NCBI GenBank assembly: GCA_036925085.1
Contig: JAUPFP010000032.1
Coordinates: 2,271,501-2,335,500, forward strand
DNA from: Brachycybe producta
Lineage: Eukaryota; Arthropoda; Diplopoda; Playtdesmida; Andrognathidae
DNA: 64,000 nucleotides
Reading direction: 5' to 3'
The notes under the pieces were generated by a model. That model searched no databases and had not been told where the DNA came from. It worked only from the letters and a program-made list of their open reading frames with translations. Both the position numbers and the translations under genes were made by a program. The stretch's first letter is position 1. Each line of letters begins with the position of its first letter. Below, one piece after another: positions 9,549 through 20,235 of the stretch.

Positions 9549-11640
9549 TCAATATTTTTTAATGCTGCAAATATATGCATTGTCAAAACAAAACAAAATT
9601 ATGACTCCCATAAAATACGTTTTTCCTGCACAAAATCCCCAGCAAGCGAAGTTCCATTGTCGAATCGCCCTAGGGACAAATGACCAGTAATAAGAATCTG
9701 TTCGTGCAAAAATCTCTCCAACTTTATTAGAGTGGTCACCCCTACCCAAATATAATGCCCTGCAAAGTTTCCTTGAAGTAGGTTTAGGGCAAGAGCCTTC
9801 TAGCATTCGATTAAAGATATTAAGACTAAAATCTGAACGTCTTGCAAGTAAACTATCCCAACCAAGCTCTGAAAGCATTTTAGTTACACTGTTGCCATAT
9901 CCATATTTACCACAAACAAACCTAGCAGCCCTGCGTTGGACCATTTCTATAGTGAGCTAAGTCCTCAGTGTGGGGATTCCACACAGAGCTGCAGTATTCT
10001 AGATGGGGACGTACTAATGATTGATATGCTTAACATTTTACCTCCCTGGGACACCTTCTTAGAATGCGTTGACTAAACCTAAGCATCTGCATAGACTTGG
10101 AAATAATCTGTTCGACATGCAGCTTCCAAGAAAGTTTAGCTGTAATCGTTACCCCCAAATATTTATAAGAATCTACGTTATTAAGTGGAATGGCCCCTAT
10201 TCTATATGTAAATATTATTGGATTCCTTCCCCTAGCTACCCTCATTACACAACATTTTCCCTTATTAAGTTGAAGTTGCCATTTAGAACACCATGCCTCT
10301 ATTGCTTTCAAGTCACTATCAATAATATGGCAATCATTGTCAGAGGTAACCTCACGATAAATTATTGTATCATCTGCAAATAGCCGGCAATTGCTGCTAA
10401 CTTGACTGCTGAGGTCATTAATCTACAAAAGAAACAGAAGCGGACCCAACACACTACCCTGAGGAACCCCTGATGTAACCCCTATCCAGTCAGATTCAGA
10501 CCCACCTGCAACAACCCTTTGTTTCCTATCACTCAAAAAAGAATGCACCCATTTATACACCTGTTCACCCAATCCATACCCACTAATTTTTGTCATTAGT
10601 TTTGAGTGAGAAACTGTGTCAAATGACTTGCAGAGATCAAGAAAAACCAAATCTATCTGACTGCCTTTGTCTAAAATTTTCTGAAGGTCATCAACTAAAA
10701 GAATAAGCTGGGTTTCACATGAACGCCTCCTAAGAAACCCATGCTGGTTATCACACAAAAGATTGTTTTCCATAAGAAAATTCATTGAGGAGGAATATAT
10801 AATATGTTCAAGGACCTTGCAAACTATCGAGGTTAAAGACACGGGTCTGTAATTAGTTACCTGAGACTTGTCTCCTGATTTAAAAATTGGGCTAACATTA
10901 GCTAATTTCCACATCTGGTACAATACCTACATCTAAACTCTGTTGAAAAATTAACTGAAGGTATGGACCCAACTCTTGTGCAAGATTTTTTAAAATGATA
11001 GCATACATCCCATCTGGACGACAGGTTTTATTCGAGTCTAATTTTAGAAGTTGCTTGACTATCCCATCTGCAGTTATTACAATTTGATCCATAAAAAGAG
11101 ATGTTGAAGGAAAGCCCTCATGTGGTATGCCATCATCAATTGTGAAGACCTTCTTGTATTGTTCATTTAATAAGGTAGCTTTCCCTACTGGATCTGAAAC
11201 AAGCTTCCCATTTGTGTCAACCAGAGAAGGAATAGATTCTCTACTTCGCCTAGAGTTCTTGATGTAACGTCAAAATAATTTTGGGTCCGTTTTTAACCAT
11301 TCTCCAAGCGTTTCTGTTTTAAAATTATTGTGAGCTAACAAGATTTCCCGTTTCGCTGCTGTGCGTGCAATATGGAATTCATTGCAATTCACTAATTTTG
11401 GGTGATTTCTAGCCCTATTCCTCCATAAGCGTTGCTTACGAAGAGCCCTTTTAACTTTGCTAGTGTACCATACTGGTGTGGCACAGTCTCTAACTACCTT
11501 GGTTGGAATAAAGGAGGAAGACCCACTTAAAATTAAACTATGAAATCGTGACCAATTCAAATTCACATTTTGAGGATGAAAACATTCTTTAAATTTATGA
11601 AAATTATCTATCAAATGTGACTTAAAACCATCCCAATTAC
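9549..11640 (-). pseudogene. LINE ORF2, connector, reverse transcriptase and C-terminal domain
   Basis: This is the polymerase half of ORF2, which would copy LINE RNA at a nicked target. Blocks in order on the minus strand are a Lys/Arg-rich connector with RTAAKREILLAHNNF, SPIFKSGD with YRPVSLTS, QHGFLRRRSCETQL, LDLCKSFDTVSHSKLM, TSGVPQGSVLGPLLF, the catalytic FADD box near 10370, YKYLGVTI, and VQRRAARFV. An in-frame TAG splits GPLLFLL from INDL just before FADD. A TGA replaces the Trp expected before RYIKNSRR. One-base shifts occur near 11640, 10910 and 9650. Compared with the copy at 3878-4084, the C-terminal RQWN segment has one extra base here. Confidence 0.85.
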
Positions 11641-11645
11641 ATTTG

Positions 11646-12518
11646 TTAAAAAAGAAACACTACTCTTTTAACCTCAGAAATTTTTTCCACACATGCATTA
11701 ACATCACATAAGATAATCTGATGATCACTAATTCCCCCTGATACCCTAACATTGGATAATACCTCCGGACTATTAGTCAGTACTACATCAAGAATTTTGT
11801 CATTTCTGGTTGGTTTAGTTACAACCTGTTCCATAGAATAAGTATTCATACTATCTAAAAATGAAACTGCTAATAGCTTGTCACTGCCACTGATCACCGT
11901 ATGCATTTCCCAGTTGATGTTTGGAAAATTTACATCCCCTCCTAAAATAATGATTGGGCTATGGTATTTACGTTGAAGAGTGTCCAAAGAAGTTCTTACA
12001 CTAGTGACATCTGCTATGGAGGATCCCGGTGGCCGATAGAAAAAATATAAAAACACCTTTTTACCATTCTTTAGCCTTAAACTACAACATACTATTTCAC
12101 AGTCTGTTTCAAAACTTGTTTCCCTGCAACTATGAAATATTTGTGAAATAGCTATGAAAACCCCACCTCCAGAACGACCAACCCTGTCTCTACGGTACAC
12201 TGTGAAACCATCTGGAAATATTTCCCCATTATTAACAGTATCATCAAGCCATGACTCTGTACCAAGAATTATATTGCAACCAGTCTCCTCAACTGCCGCA
12301 ATGAACTCAGGAACTTTGTTTCGTAGACTCCTACAGTTAACCACCATAACCTTTACATGTGAAGGTATAGCTGAAGTGTGTTTTCCTAAATGATTTTCTT
12401 CCTGGACAGTGTTTGAAGAAATAATACCTGAAACAAAGGAACTATTGCTCCCAGCAACAAGCTGTGGAGCATTCATATTAGTATCAACCCCCCTAAAGCA
12501 TTTGCACCTAAACCCCAA
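11646..12518 (-). CDS. LINE ORF2 APE-type endonuclease domain
   Basis: This open frame of 290 codons is an apurinic/apyrimidinic-type endonuclease, which nicks target DNA to prime reverse transcription. In order it shows VMVVNCRSLRNK (Asn motif), LGTESWL (Glu metal ligand), [21 protein letters not shown] (Asp/Asn motif), LDVVLTN and GISDHQ (Ser-Asp-His). All catalytic blocks seem present. The frame then shifts, separating it from the polymerase half. It starts about 5 bases past the stop of ORF1. Confidence 0.85.
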   Translation of the reverse strand: MGFRCKCFRGVDTNMNAPQLVAGSNSSFVSGIISSNTVQEENHLGKHTSAIPSHVKVMVVNCRSLRNKVPEFIAAVEETGCNIILGTESWLDDTVNNGEIFPDGFTVYRRDRVGRSGGGVFIAISQIFHSCRETSFETDCEIVCCSLRLKNGKKVFLYFFYRPPGSSIADVTSVRTSLDTLQRKYHSPIIILGGDVNFPNINWEMHTVISGSDKLLAVSFLDSMNTYSMEQVVTKPTRNDKILDVVLTNSPEVLSNVRVSGGISDHQIILCDVNACVEKISEVKRVVFLF

Positions 12519-12522
12519 AACC

Positions 12523-12864
12523 TTACCCTAAAAAATGCTTAACAAAATCACCTATCTTTTTACCCACAATCCTACCAGCCCTATAATTAAAATGAACCCC
12601 ATCCTTACTCCAGGAACCCCCAAAATTGAGCATAGCTGCCCTCCAGTCTATTACCTGGGCCCCCACCTTACTACATGCTTCAATTAATCTATCATTTACA
12701 TAATGTGCCTTACGAGTAACTATATCACCCCTATCCCACCTCTCAGGAATAGCACTAACTTTAACAGTAACTCCAGCCCTACAACATAAAGTATGCTTTA
12801 CTAAGTCCGCTAGCCCATCTAAAACTTCCCCATGTCTATGGTTAGATACAGTCAGGGGGAGCAA
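12523..12864 (-). CDS. LINE ORF1 C-terminal SGNH/GDSL esterase-like domain
   Basis: This is a 113-codon open frame with features of the C-terminal half of an SGNH-hydrolase fold. VSAIPERWDRGD is followed by YVNDRLIEACSKVGAQVIDW and the C-terminal block KDGVHFNYRAG, where Asp and His would be the last two catalytic residues. Esterase-like ORF1 proteins are known in some CR1/L2 LINEs. The N-terminal GDS and GxND blocks are not in this frame, so the copy is probably 5'-truncated. The related copy at 57130-57515 retains a HVGANDL block, which supports the assignment. Confidence 0.65.
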   Translation of the reverse strand: MLPLTVSNHRHGEVLDGLADLVKHTLCCRAGVTVKVSAIPERWDRGDIVTRKAHYVNDRLIEACSKVGAQVIDWRAAMLNFGGSWSKDGVHFNYRAGRIVGKKIGDFVKHFLG

Positions 12865-12884
12865 TGTGGGTCTTTCTTTTATTA

Positions 12885-15460
12885 GTTTTTTTCTAAATAG
12901 GAGGCTTGTTTATTACAAGTTAGTCTCCTTTCATAAGATTTGCATTGTACCATCATGTGGTCAAATGTAAATGAACTGGTAGTAGAATGTGCAGCTTGGA
13001 CATCACCAATATGTCCTCTTAAGGGCCTAGGCACTTCAGCTGCAGTCTTTAGATAGGCTTCTAGTGGTCTATTATATTTGATTAATAGATGCCTAGATAT
13101 AATATCTGTGGCTTGGACAAATGTAAATTTCTAGATTTTTTAACAAAAAAATGTTTCTTCATTACCATTTAATTTTAGCAGTACCTTGACTGTGGGAACA
13201 CATGACATTGAAAGTATTTTTTTTACTTCATATGTTTATAAATATTCTGGTTTTAGATACCATCTAAAATGATGGGATGGTTGGCCCAACATTATGGGGC
13301 ACGGGCTTCCTGAATCCCCCCCAAACAGTCTGTTATTCCTGGCCAATCTAATGATTCTTTTGTTAAAGCTTCAAATTTATAGTCTGCATGACAGTGATCA
13401 CCCCAGCCACAGTAATCATTTTGTGGACAAGCCACTTGATTTATGGAATATAGTTTGGTGGGAAAAGTGTAGTACATTCTTTGAGTCATCCGTTCACAAT
13501 TCACAGAATTGAAAGTTATTTCTAGACTGCCCAAATTTTCTTCTTGGTTATCTACTAACCATAAGCAAGAGGTATACTCTAGATTTGTGAGGGTAACTTG
13601 GGCTTGGGTGGATATAAAACATTTCCTCCCAGTTGGTGTGTCTTGGCATTCTGAATTTTGTGATTTAATGAGCTTATGCTCAGTGCATTTTAGTTGTGCT
13701 CCTGAGCACAAACTAAGTACAATTCCAATAAACAGAACTATATAAATGAGATTTGGAATCATTTGGTTGGGCACCCCTTCTTCATGTAGGCTTAAATTTT
13801 CAATTCTGTTTCTTGTTTGGATAGCCTTTCTCATGATAGCATTTCCACTTGCTACACCTAAGGTCATACTTAATCTTAAGCATTTTTTAAAGGCAACATA
13901 CAATGAAAAATACTCCTTAAATACAATTCTTACAATATCAATGACACTTTTTAGGGCTACTCTAACATTCAAAATAGACGTACTGGTTAACAAAATCAAT
14001 AATATAATAATACCATGGGATAAATATTTGGGCATGCAGGATAGATTATATATAAATGTCATACAAAACACTTTATTCTGTGACAGATGCTATTTCCTTC
14101 AATTGTAAATGTGGCCTCTTAAAGTTTTTCGTTCAGAAGTCACAAATAGAATGTGAAGCATCCCAGAATCCATGCTAAATTCACTCGGAATGATAACTTA
14201 TTTATCATCCTTTATTTGGAAGATTTGTTCAATGCCATCTTTTCTTAGTATGAGTGTGCCCGTAGTACTGACGGTAACCACAGGATCGCTAAATTTTATA
14301 AAAAGATCACCCATGGAGGTACTAATGGAATCCGTACCTAATAATTTTCTTTGGGTTGCCATGCTGGCTTCATGATTAGATACATTGAAATAACATTCTT
14401 TAAAGGATGCTATTTTAAAATTGGTCTGTTCTTTTCCAGTCACATCAATGTGGGTTAACTGGGTTTTAGCTTTTACTACCTCAGAGTGGCAATCTTGCAT
14501 TTCCCCATTGCATTTATTAGAAACCATACAATATTGGGTTGTTTCAGAACAAGATGTATTTTTACAAGAACATGGCAATTCTCTATTTAAGTCATCATTC
14601 CCTCCCACATCTTCAATTTGAATTTGAATTTGAAAAATTACTCTGCAAGCAGCCATAAAGGCCTATGGCAGAGGGACAAGAGTCTAAGTGCAGCATATAA
14701 AATGCATTGTCAAAACCAGAATTTTGTTCTGTAATAAATGATGATGCATTCAGACGTTCATTTTTTGAAGTTACGACCTTTGTGGTCTATTTAATTATAC
14801 ATTTATAACAACCCCCATGACAAATGTGTTCTGCATATTTTGGTTTTTCAGTGGATGTTACCACTCGACAAGATCTTCCGGTTTTACCCCACTTACATAT
14901 TTCCACTTCATAAGGATCTTTTTTTCTCTTCACTGCATACCCCGAGTATTAGAATTCTGAAAAAAGTGTTATTAGACATCCTCACTAATATCTGTGTACT
15001 ACATTACTATCATTGCTTGTTTCTGCCACTGGAAGAATTTCTGAGGTACCTACTGAGTTTCCATTATCAGGTATTGTACTTGAATTGGTTGTCTCCGTTA
15101 CACTGTCTAACCTTGTGCTAGTAGCTATGTCCTATTTTTTTCCTCTTGTTTCTATTTCTGTGCAACAAAGTTCTTCTAGCATTGTACTAGTATTTGGATC
15201 TTCTATATTAGCTTCCCCCATACCTGATGCTAGTTCGGGTGTCGGGCTAACTCTTTGTGAGCTTTTATCCATAGCTTTCCTTATTGCTTCCCTTAATTCT
15301 TCAAGATTTATTTCTGGTAGTGCTTCTTCATATTCAGTTCTGTTCTATTGAAGCTTCTACCTCTGATTCTGTCACACTTTCACTTTGAGTGGTTTGTGTA
15401 TGCCTTGTGTATTTTCTTCGGGCTAGGGGAGGTAACAGATTTCCAGGACCTTTGCTTCTT
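12885..15460 (-). pseudogene. Retroelement envelope-like gene of two-glycoprotein (phlebovirus Gn/Gc) type, decayed
   Basis: The minus strand encodes a cysteine-rich polyprotein remnant. From 15460 down there is a Ser/Thr/Glu-rich segment, a basic KRKK site followed by Cys-rich sequence (about 14940-14800), more Cys-rich ectodomain (14612-14198), a hydrophobic span (near 14010), a second hydrophobic signal-like span (IYIVLFIGIVLSL, near 13720), then another Cys-rich ectodomain (13700-13292). A further open segment (13140-12885) may continue it. Glycoprotein, membrane span, internal signal and second glycoprotein is the layout of phlebovirus glycoproteins, which some Ty3/gypsy and BEL/Pao elements captured as env. 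It has in-frame stops, frame breaks near 14190-14080 and 13290, a LINE fragment at 14616-14720, and is cut by the LINE at 12890. It cannot be functional. Family assignment is by layout and cysteine pattern only. Confidence 0.5.
14616..14720 (-). mobile_element. About 105 bp LINE 3' end fragment inside the envelope-like gene
   Basis: The segment matches the last 105 bp of the LINE at 9409, including CTCTGCAAGCAGCC and the (TTCAAA)n tail, and stops after CAAAACCAGAA. Cysteine-rich envelope-like reading resumes on both sides, so it is an insertion into that gene. Confidence 0.85.
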
Positions 15461-15466
15461 ATGTTA

Positions 15467-16153
15467 TGTGAGCTTTTGACATCAACCAATATTTATTACC
15501 AACCTTTAGATGACATTTTCCACACTTCGTTTCCTCTCTGAACAGTATGGTACCTGCACAGAGAAGATCCGAGCTGTAGAGAGCTGGATGGAGACAGATT
15601 GTAGTCACTCTTCTGCATGGGGTTGAAATCGATGCAGGAGAGTGGCGGCCATCTCTCTCTTCCGGTTGATGCTGATATACATCTTCTCCATCGGTATACC
15701 GACAAGAGAAGATGTTGTAGCTGCTGAGAATCGTATAGCTCCTGCCCTATGAAACCTCCAGCCTCTTAAGAGAAGTTAGTTACATATAAACAGAAAAACA
15801 ACGCTGTTTCTTATTACAACACTTTTATTCATCACTTGTAAGAAACACAGAATACAAGGATGAATATTAATGATACTAACGGTGAATCCTCATGCCCATG
15901 ATTCGGAATGATATCTCGTAATACAGGCAAAGGAAAGAACTGAGGAACAAAGAGGAACACGGTCCTTTTATACCTTTGACCTGTGCACACCTGCGAGGTG
16001 TAACCAGGTCCAAGTGACCATGGTCCTTTATGTATCAATCCGCCGCTTGGGCATGAGTCAGAAAGGTGAGTCAGAGAAGAGGGAGGGACGGTTGAGAGTT
16101 GTTTACCCCCCGGGCTATGGTTTTGGCGGGATCACGATTTACAGGGTGTTACA
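15467..16153 (-). mobile_element. Solo LTR (687 bp) with 4 bp target duplication GTTA
   Basis: On the minus strand the element begins TGTAACACCCTG and ends AAAAGCTCACA, the TG...CA termini of an LTR. It is about 95% identical by eye to 19279-19967. GTTA occurs immediately before (15463-15466) and after (16154-16157), the 4 bp duplication expected for one integration. A full element would have no such duplication around a single LTR, so this is a solo LTR left by LTR-LTR recombination. Its insertion split the TGTTAGGTG terminus of an older LTR-like segment. Confidence 0.88.
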
Positions 16154-17090
16154 GTTAGGTGTTCAATTAATGCACACAATACACTAAAACACCTAACATT
16201 AATATATATACATATACACAAAAATGAAATCAAAAATAAGAACCCAAAAAAGAAAAGAAAATAATAAGAGAAATAATAAGAGAAATAATAAGAGAAATAA
16301 TAAGAAAAATAATAAGAAAAATAATAAGAAAAATAATAAGAAAAATAATAGAATAATAAGTTATAATAATAATAATAATAATAGTAATAATCATAATAAT
16401 GTTAATAATAATGTTTAAAAGAACTTCATGAATGAAAACAGGTGTTCAAAAGAGAAAAAGTATAGTTAAAGAAATTTGAAGCCAAGTTACATGGATAAGG
16501 AAGTTAAATTCAAAAAGTTGTAAGTGTAATGTGAGACATTAGTGAAACCAAAAAACAATCACACACAATAGAGACAGAGACAACATATTAAAAATAGCAT
16601 ACGGTAACTATGATAGGGTGGGAAAAAAATAATAACCTTTATAACAAAGATTAAAATAATATTTATAATTTATTACATGTTTACTGTCACGATATGAGGT
16701 AATGTTAAAGTGGCCTGTCAATCAAGACATTCACCTGGCCATTACACTAACACTACTTTTACAAAACAGGTGACACCTGTTTTTACAATGTTAGTCTGCC
16801 CTGTCAATCACAATACTTTCACTTGTCAATCATAAGACTGACCAATGAGATAATGAAATAAACACTTATTGACCAATTAGAGACTAGAATTGACTAAAAA
16901 TCTGAATTATATTCAGTTCATTTTTGGGTTTCAAACAGTGTGGCAGACTATCAAGGAGAGTGTGTGAGGAACAGAAGGTGACTGAGTTGTGGGATTATGG
17001 TTGGGATATGTGTTTAAAGAGAGAAAAATACAGTCTTATGCTGGATTCCAATGGGAACCCAGTATATGATTTTGAATTTAAAATAATTTG
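16154..17090 (-). mobile_element. Older LTR-like segment, homologous to 29440-30450
   Basis: Read on the minus strand, this matches the + strand at 29440-30450 in patches: CTCTCCTTGAKAGTCTGCCA, TTGGTCARTCKTATGATTGA, TGTGATTGACAG, and a shared terminus AACACCTAACA. The shared end followed by unrelated flanks implies a true element end near 15462, with the solo LTR inserted just inside it. The other end was not pinned down. Whether it belongs with the pol remnant upstream or inserted later between pol and env cannot be decided. Confidence 0.5.
16258..16412. repeat. 12 bp minisatellite (AAATAATAAGAG/AAATAATAAGAA) and AAT microsatellite
   Basis: About seven units of a 12 bp repeat run into an (AAT)n tract from about 16355. 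Open frames across it are artefacts of repeat length divisible by three. Confidence 0.85.
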
Positions 17091-17099
17091 ATATTGTCA

Positions 17100-17699
17100 G
17101 GACTTAAAAAAATTGTGGGCTTTACACATGGTAATATTAAAGAATCTATTTTGTCCTTAGAAATTTTCTTACTTTGAATTTGCACTTACACACTTAGAAA
17201 GTTTCTATTTTGTCCTTACACATTTTTTTACTTTGGATATGTACTTGCACATTATGAAACATTCTTTTTGTCCCTTACACATATTTTTAACTTTTGAATA
17301 GTTTGTACTTGCATATTCTGAAACAACACTAGTTATTAGAAATAAACAGTGCCAAATTAATCTAGTGTATCAAGTGAACAAGTTGAATTTTTTTAAGTGA
17401 TCAGTGCTACAATCATCGAATCAATCAACCCCAAATCAACTGGACATCCACCGCCTCTACAAGGGAAGGTAGGAAACCAATAATTTATTTGTAAATAAGG
17501 CCAATAATATAAGAATACACTGGGTACCATAGGGGAAGGGGCACAATTTAAACAAAGAACAAGACAAGGATAGTAGTTCCCTTTAAGGGCAAATTGCCTG
17601 GGAACAGGACCAATCTGTTAGCCCTTAACTTATTTCCCTTTCTTCAAATTTTGCAAATTTACTAACTCAGGGCCACAGAGTGGGGCTAAGTATAACACT
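17100..17699. other. No gene recognised; spacer between LTR-like segment and pol remnant
   Basis: The segment includes several short repeats of TTTTGTCCTTAsACAT (about 17150-17280) in loose tandem. The minus strand near 17600-17650 has purine-rich runs that might be polypurine-tract remnants, but this cannot be shown. Confidence 0.4.
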
Positions 17700-18790
17700 T
17701 AGACCATACGGGTGTGATGGTTCCCAGGTATGTTTTTGTATTTTTCAGTACGAGTAATTCTTGGCAGGCCTTGGGCCCCAGAGTCATCAAAGTTTTCATT
17801 TGATTCTTCATCAGAACTCTTTCTTTTGTACAACCTTTTCACTTGATTTGTTTCTTGAATCATCATCTGATGTTTCCTGAAGATCCCAGGGCCAGTTTTC
17901 TTTAGCTAATTTTAACCTCTCAACATGCACAATCTGGACATCCTTACTATGGTATTTGTGTTGAATTTTATAATTCACTGGAGATGTCTGTCCCAAAATT
18001 CTATATGGACCTTTGCACAACTGTGCCAAGAGCATCAGCATTTGCATTGTTTTTTCCTTCTCTATATTTAATTTCAAAACTACTGCTGTAATTGAAGGGC
18101 CCATGTTGTTAACATGGCTTTGTCCTTTTTCATGGTCATAAGATACTGCAAAGGTTTATGGTCTGTTATTAAGATAAATGGTCTACCCATTAAGTAGTAC
18201 CTGAAATAATTCACACCACACGCACATGCTAGTGCTTCCTTCCAGGTGGTAGAATAATTTTGTTCAGCTGGGTTCAGTTTTCTACTAGCATATGAAATAG
18301 GATGTAAGCATCAATTCACCTTTTGCTCCAAAATGGCACCAATTGCAAAGTTACTAGCATCTGTGGTTATATAAATTGGCTGATTGAAATCAGGCATTAC
18401 AAGAACAGGAGAATTTAAGAATATGAAAGCCTTGCTCACTCACATTCATTAGTCCAATGAAAGAGAACATCCTTTCCCAGTAACTTTGTTAGTGGTGCCG
18501 CGACTTTGGCACAATCACGAATGAACCTTCTGTGGCCTGGGAAATGTTTCTATAGCTTCTATTTTGTTTGGGCCTGGTTTCATGAATCCCCTTTTAAATG
18601 TGTCCCCAAGTACTTTATTTCTGTTTTTAGAAACATCCACTTTGAGGGTGTTCTTGAATTGTGTTGTCCATATATACAAAGCAGATTTTTCCCTTGAAGT
18701 CTTTAAGAACATCATCCATTAGCCTTTGATACACATTTGGGGATGTTTTCAAACCCATTGGAGATCTAACAAACTCATAATGAATCAAAA
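17700..18790 (-). pseudogene. Ty3/gypsy pol remnant: RT, RNase H, integrase C-terminus
   Basis: This is a decayed polyprotein on the minus strand. From 18790 down it reads EFVRSPMGLKTSPNVYQRLM and LMDDVLKDFKG with VYMDNTIQ (reverse transcriptase; the catalytic DD region is altered), RGFMKPGPNKIEAIETFPRP (the RT to RNase H connector), then TTDASNFAIGAILEQK and NYFRYYLMGRPFILITDHKPLQ split by stops (RNase H). At 18104-17811 it reads KGPYRILGQTSPVNYKIQ and VHVERLKLA, the GPY/F module at the integrase C-terminus. The HHCC and DDE core that should lie between is absent, so at least several hundred bases were deleted near 18110. Confidence 0.8.
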
Positions 18791-19278
18791 TTAAATCATC
18801 TCAATCAACTCATAATGAATCCAAATTGAATCATCATCATGAATCATTTTGGTAATCATTTACCACCATAAGTTTCCAACCATGCACCAGCCAAAATGAC
18901 CGATCAACTTAAATTTTGGAAAAAGTAATGAATTTTGCAAAAAGCATGCTTTAACAATATTAACTTTTATAACTTTTAATTTGCATTATTTCATGTAAAA
19001 AGATGATTTTGCACATTTAGCAAAAATTTCCAAATGAGTTTTAGCAGTTAGCTGTGAGAAGCATACCAAAAAAATTATTATCTTCAGCACTTTCTCAAAA
19101 GATCTTTTTTTTTAATTTGGAATTAAATATGCACTGTTATTTGAACATTCGAAAAACTAACTTAAAATATAAATACTGTTTAGATTCAACAACTCATTCT
19201 AAATAGTCACAACACATTTATTAGGCATGTGTATTTGCTTCTTTTTTTATTTAAAATGACAATAAAAAGAAATGTTTA
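18791..19278. other. AT-rich DNA, no gene seen
   Basis: A small tandem motif (AATCATCATCATGAATCA) near 18829 is the only structure. The upstream part of gypsy pol and gag is not visible here. Confidence 0.4.
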
Positions 19279-19967
19279 TGTGAGCTTTTGACATCAACCC
19301 ATTTTTATTACCAACCTTTAGATGACATTTTCCACATTTCGTTTCTTCTCTGAGCAGTATGACACCTGCACAGAGAAGATCCGAGCTGTAGAGAGCGCTG
19401 GATGGAGACAGATTGTAGTTGCTCTTCTGCATGGGGGTGAAATCGATGCAGGAGAGTGGCGGCCATCTCTCTCTCTTCCGGTTGATGCTGATATACATCT
19501 TCTCCATCGGTATACCGACAAGAGATGTTGTAGCTGCTGAGAATCGTATAGCTCCTGCCCTATGAAACCTCCGGCCTCTTAAGAGAAGTTAGTTACATAT
19601 AAACAGAAAAACAACGCTGTTTCTTATTACAACACTTTTATTCATCACTTCTAAGAAACACAGAATACAAGGATGAATATCAATAATACTAACGGTGCGT
19701 CCTCAGGCCCATGATTCGGATAAAGATCACGTAATACATGCAAAGGACAAGAACTGAGGAACAAAGAGGAACACGGTCCTTTTATACCTTGGACCTGTGT
19801 ACACCTGCGAGGTGTAACCAGGTCCAAGTGACCATGGTCCTTTATGTATCAATCCGCTGCTTGGGCATGAGTCAGAAAGGTGAGTCAGAGAGGAGGGAGG
19901 GACGGTTGAGAGTTGTTTATCCCCCGGGCTATGGTTTTTGCGGGATCACGATTTACAGGGTGTTACA
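19279..19967 (-). mobile_element. Solo LTR (689 bp) with 4 bp target duplication TTTA
   Basis: This is the same family as the solo LTR at 15467, with TGTAACACCCTG and AAAAGCTCACA termini on the minus strand. TTTA flanks both sides (19275-19278 and 19968-19971). Its duplication differs from that of the other copy, so they are two separate insertions. A TTTATACC box near 19783 may be the TATA-like core of the LTR, read on the opposite strand. Confidence 0.88.
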
Positions 19968-20235
19968 TTTATATGATTACAATATTTTCCCATCACCAAG
20001 TAAATAAAGCATAAATATATTAAAACTAGAAGGGTAGCCTGCAGAATTACTCCATATGTCTTCTTTTTCTTCCACCATCTCTATCCACTTTATACTTCAG
20101 CCAACATTTGATGATCTTTTCGATGTCTTCGTTTGTGGCAGTATTCGTAGTTGGGTTTTTTCTTAAATTTTCTGAATATGAAATAAAAAAACAAATATTC
20201 TCAAAATCTGGCAAGCATTTGAATGAATTTACAAA

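Larger units (their letters stand above)
9409..12890 (-). mobile_element. CR1/L2-like non-LTR retrotransposon, nearly complete but inactivated
   Basis: About 3.5 kb on the minus strand in the order esterase-like ORF1 (12864-12523), APE endonuclease (12518-11646), connector (11614-11270), reverse transcriptase (11092-10030) and C-terminal segment (9944-9549), then a 3' UTR ending in (TTCAAA)n. An ORF1 esterase with an APE-RT ORF2 is known from CR1/L2-clade elements. The coding damage seen is a frameshift near 11640, a TGA for Trp near 11268, a frameshift near 10910, a TAG near 10421 and a frameshift near 9650. This is a fairly young dead copy. It interrupts the envelope-like gene, whose reading is found just beyond 12885. 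Confidence 0.88.

Noticed and set aside
16224..16418. Asn/Lys-rich open frame
   Set aside because: It is the translation of a 12 bp minisatellite and an AAT microsatellite.
15467..19967. One intact LTR retrotransposon between the two 690 bp LTRs
   Set aside because: Each LTR has its own 4 bp duplication (GTTA, TTTA) and the outer flanks do not match, so these are separate solo LTRs.
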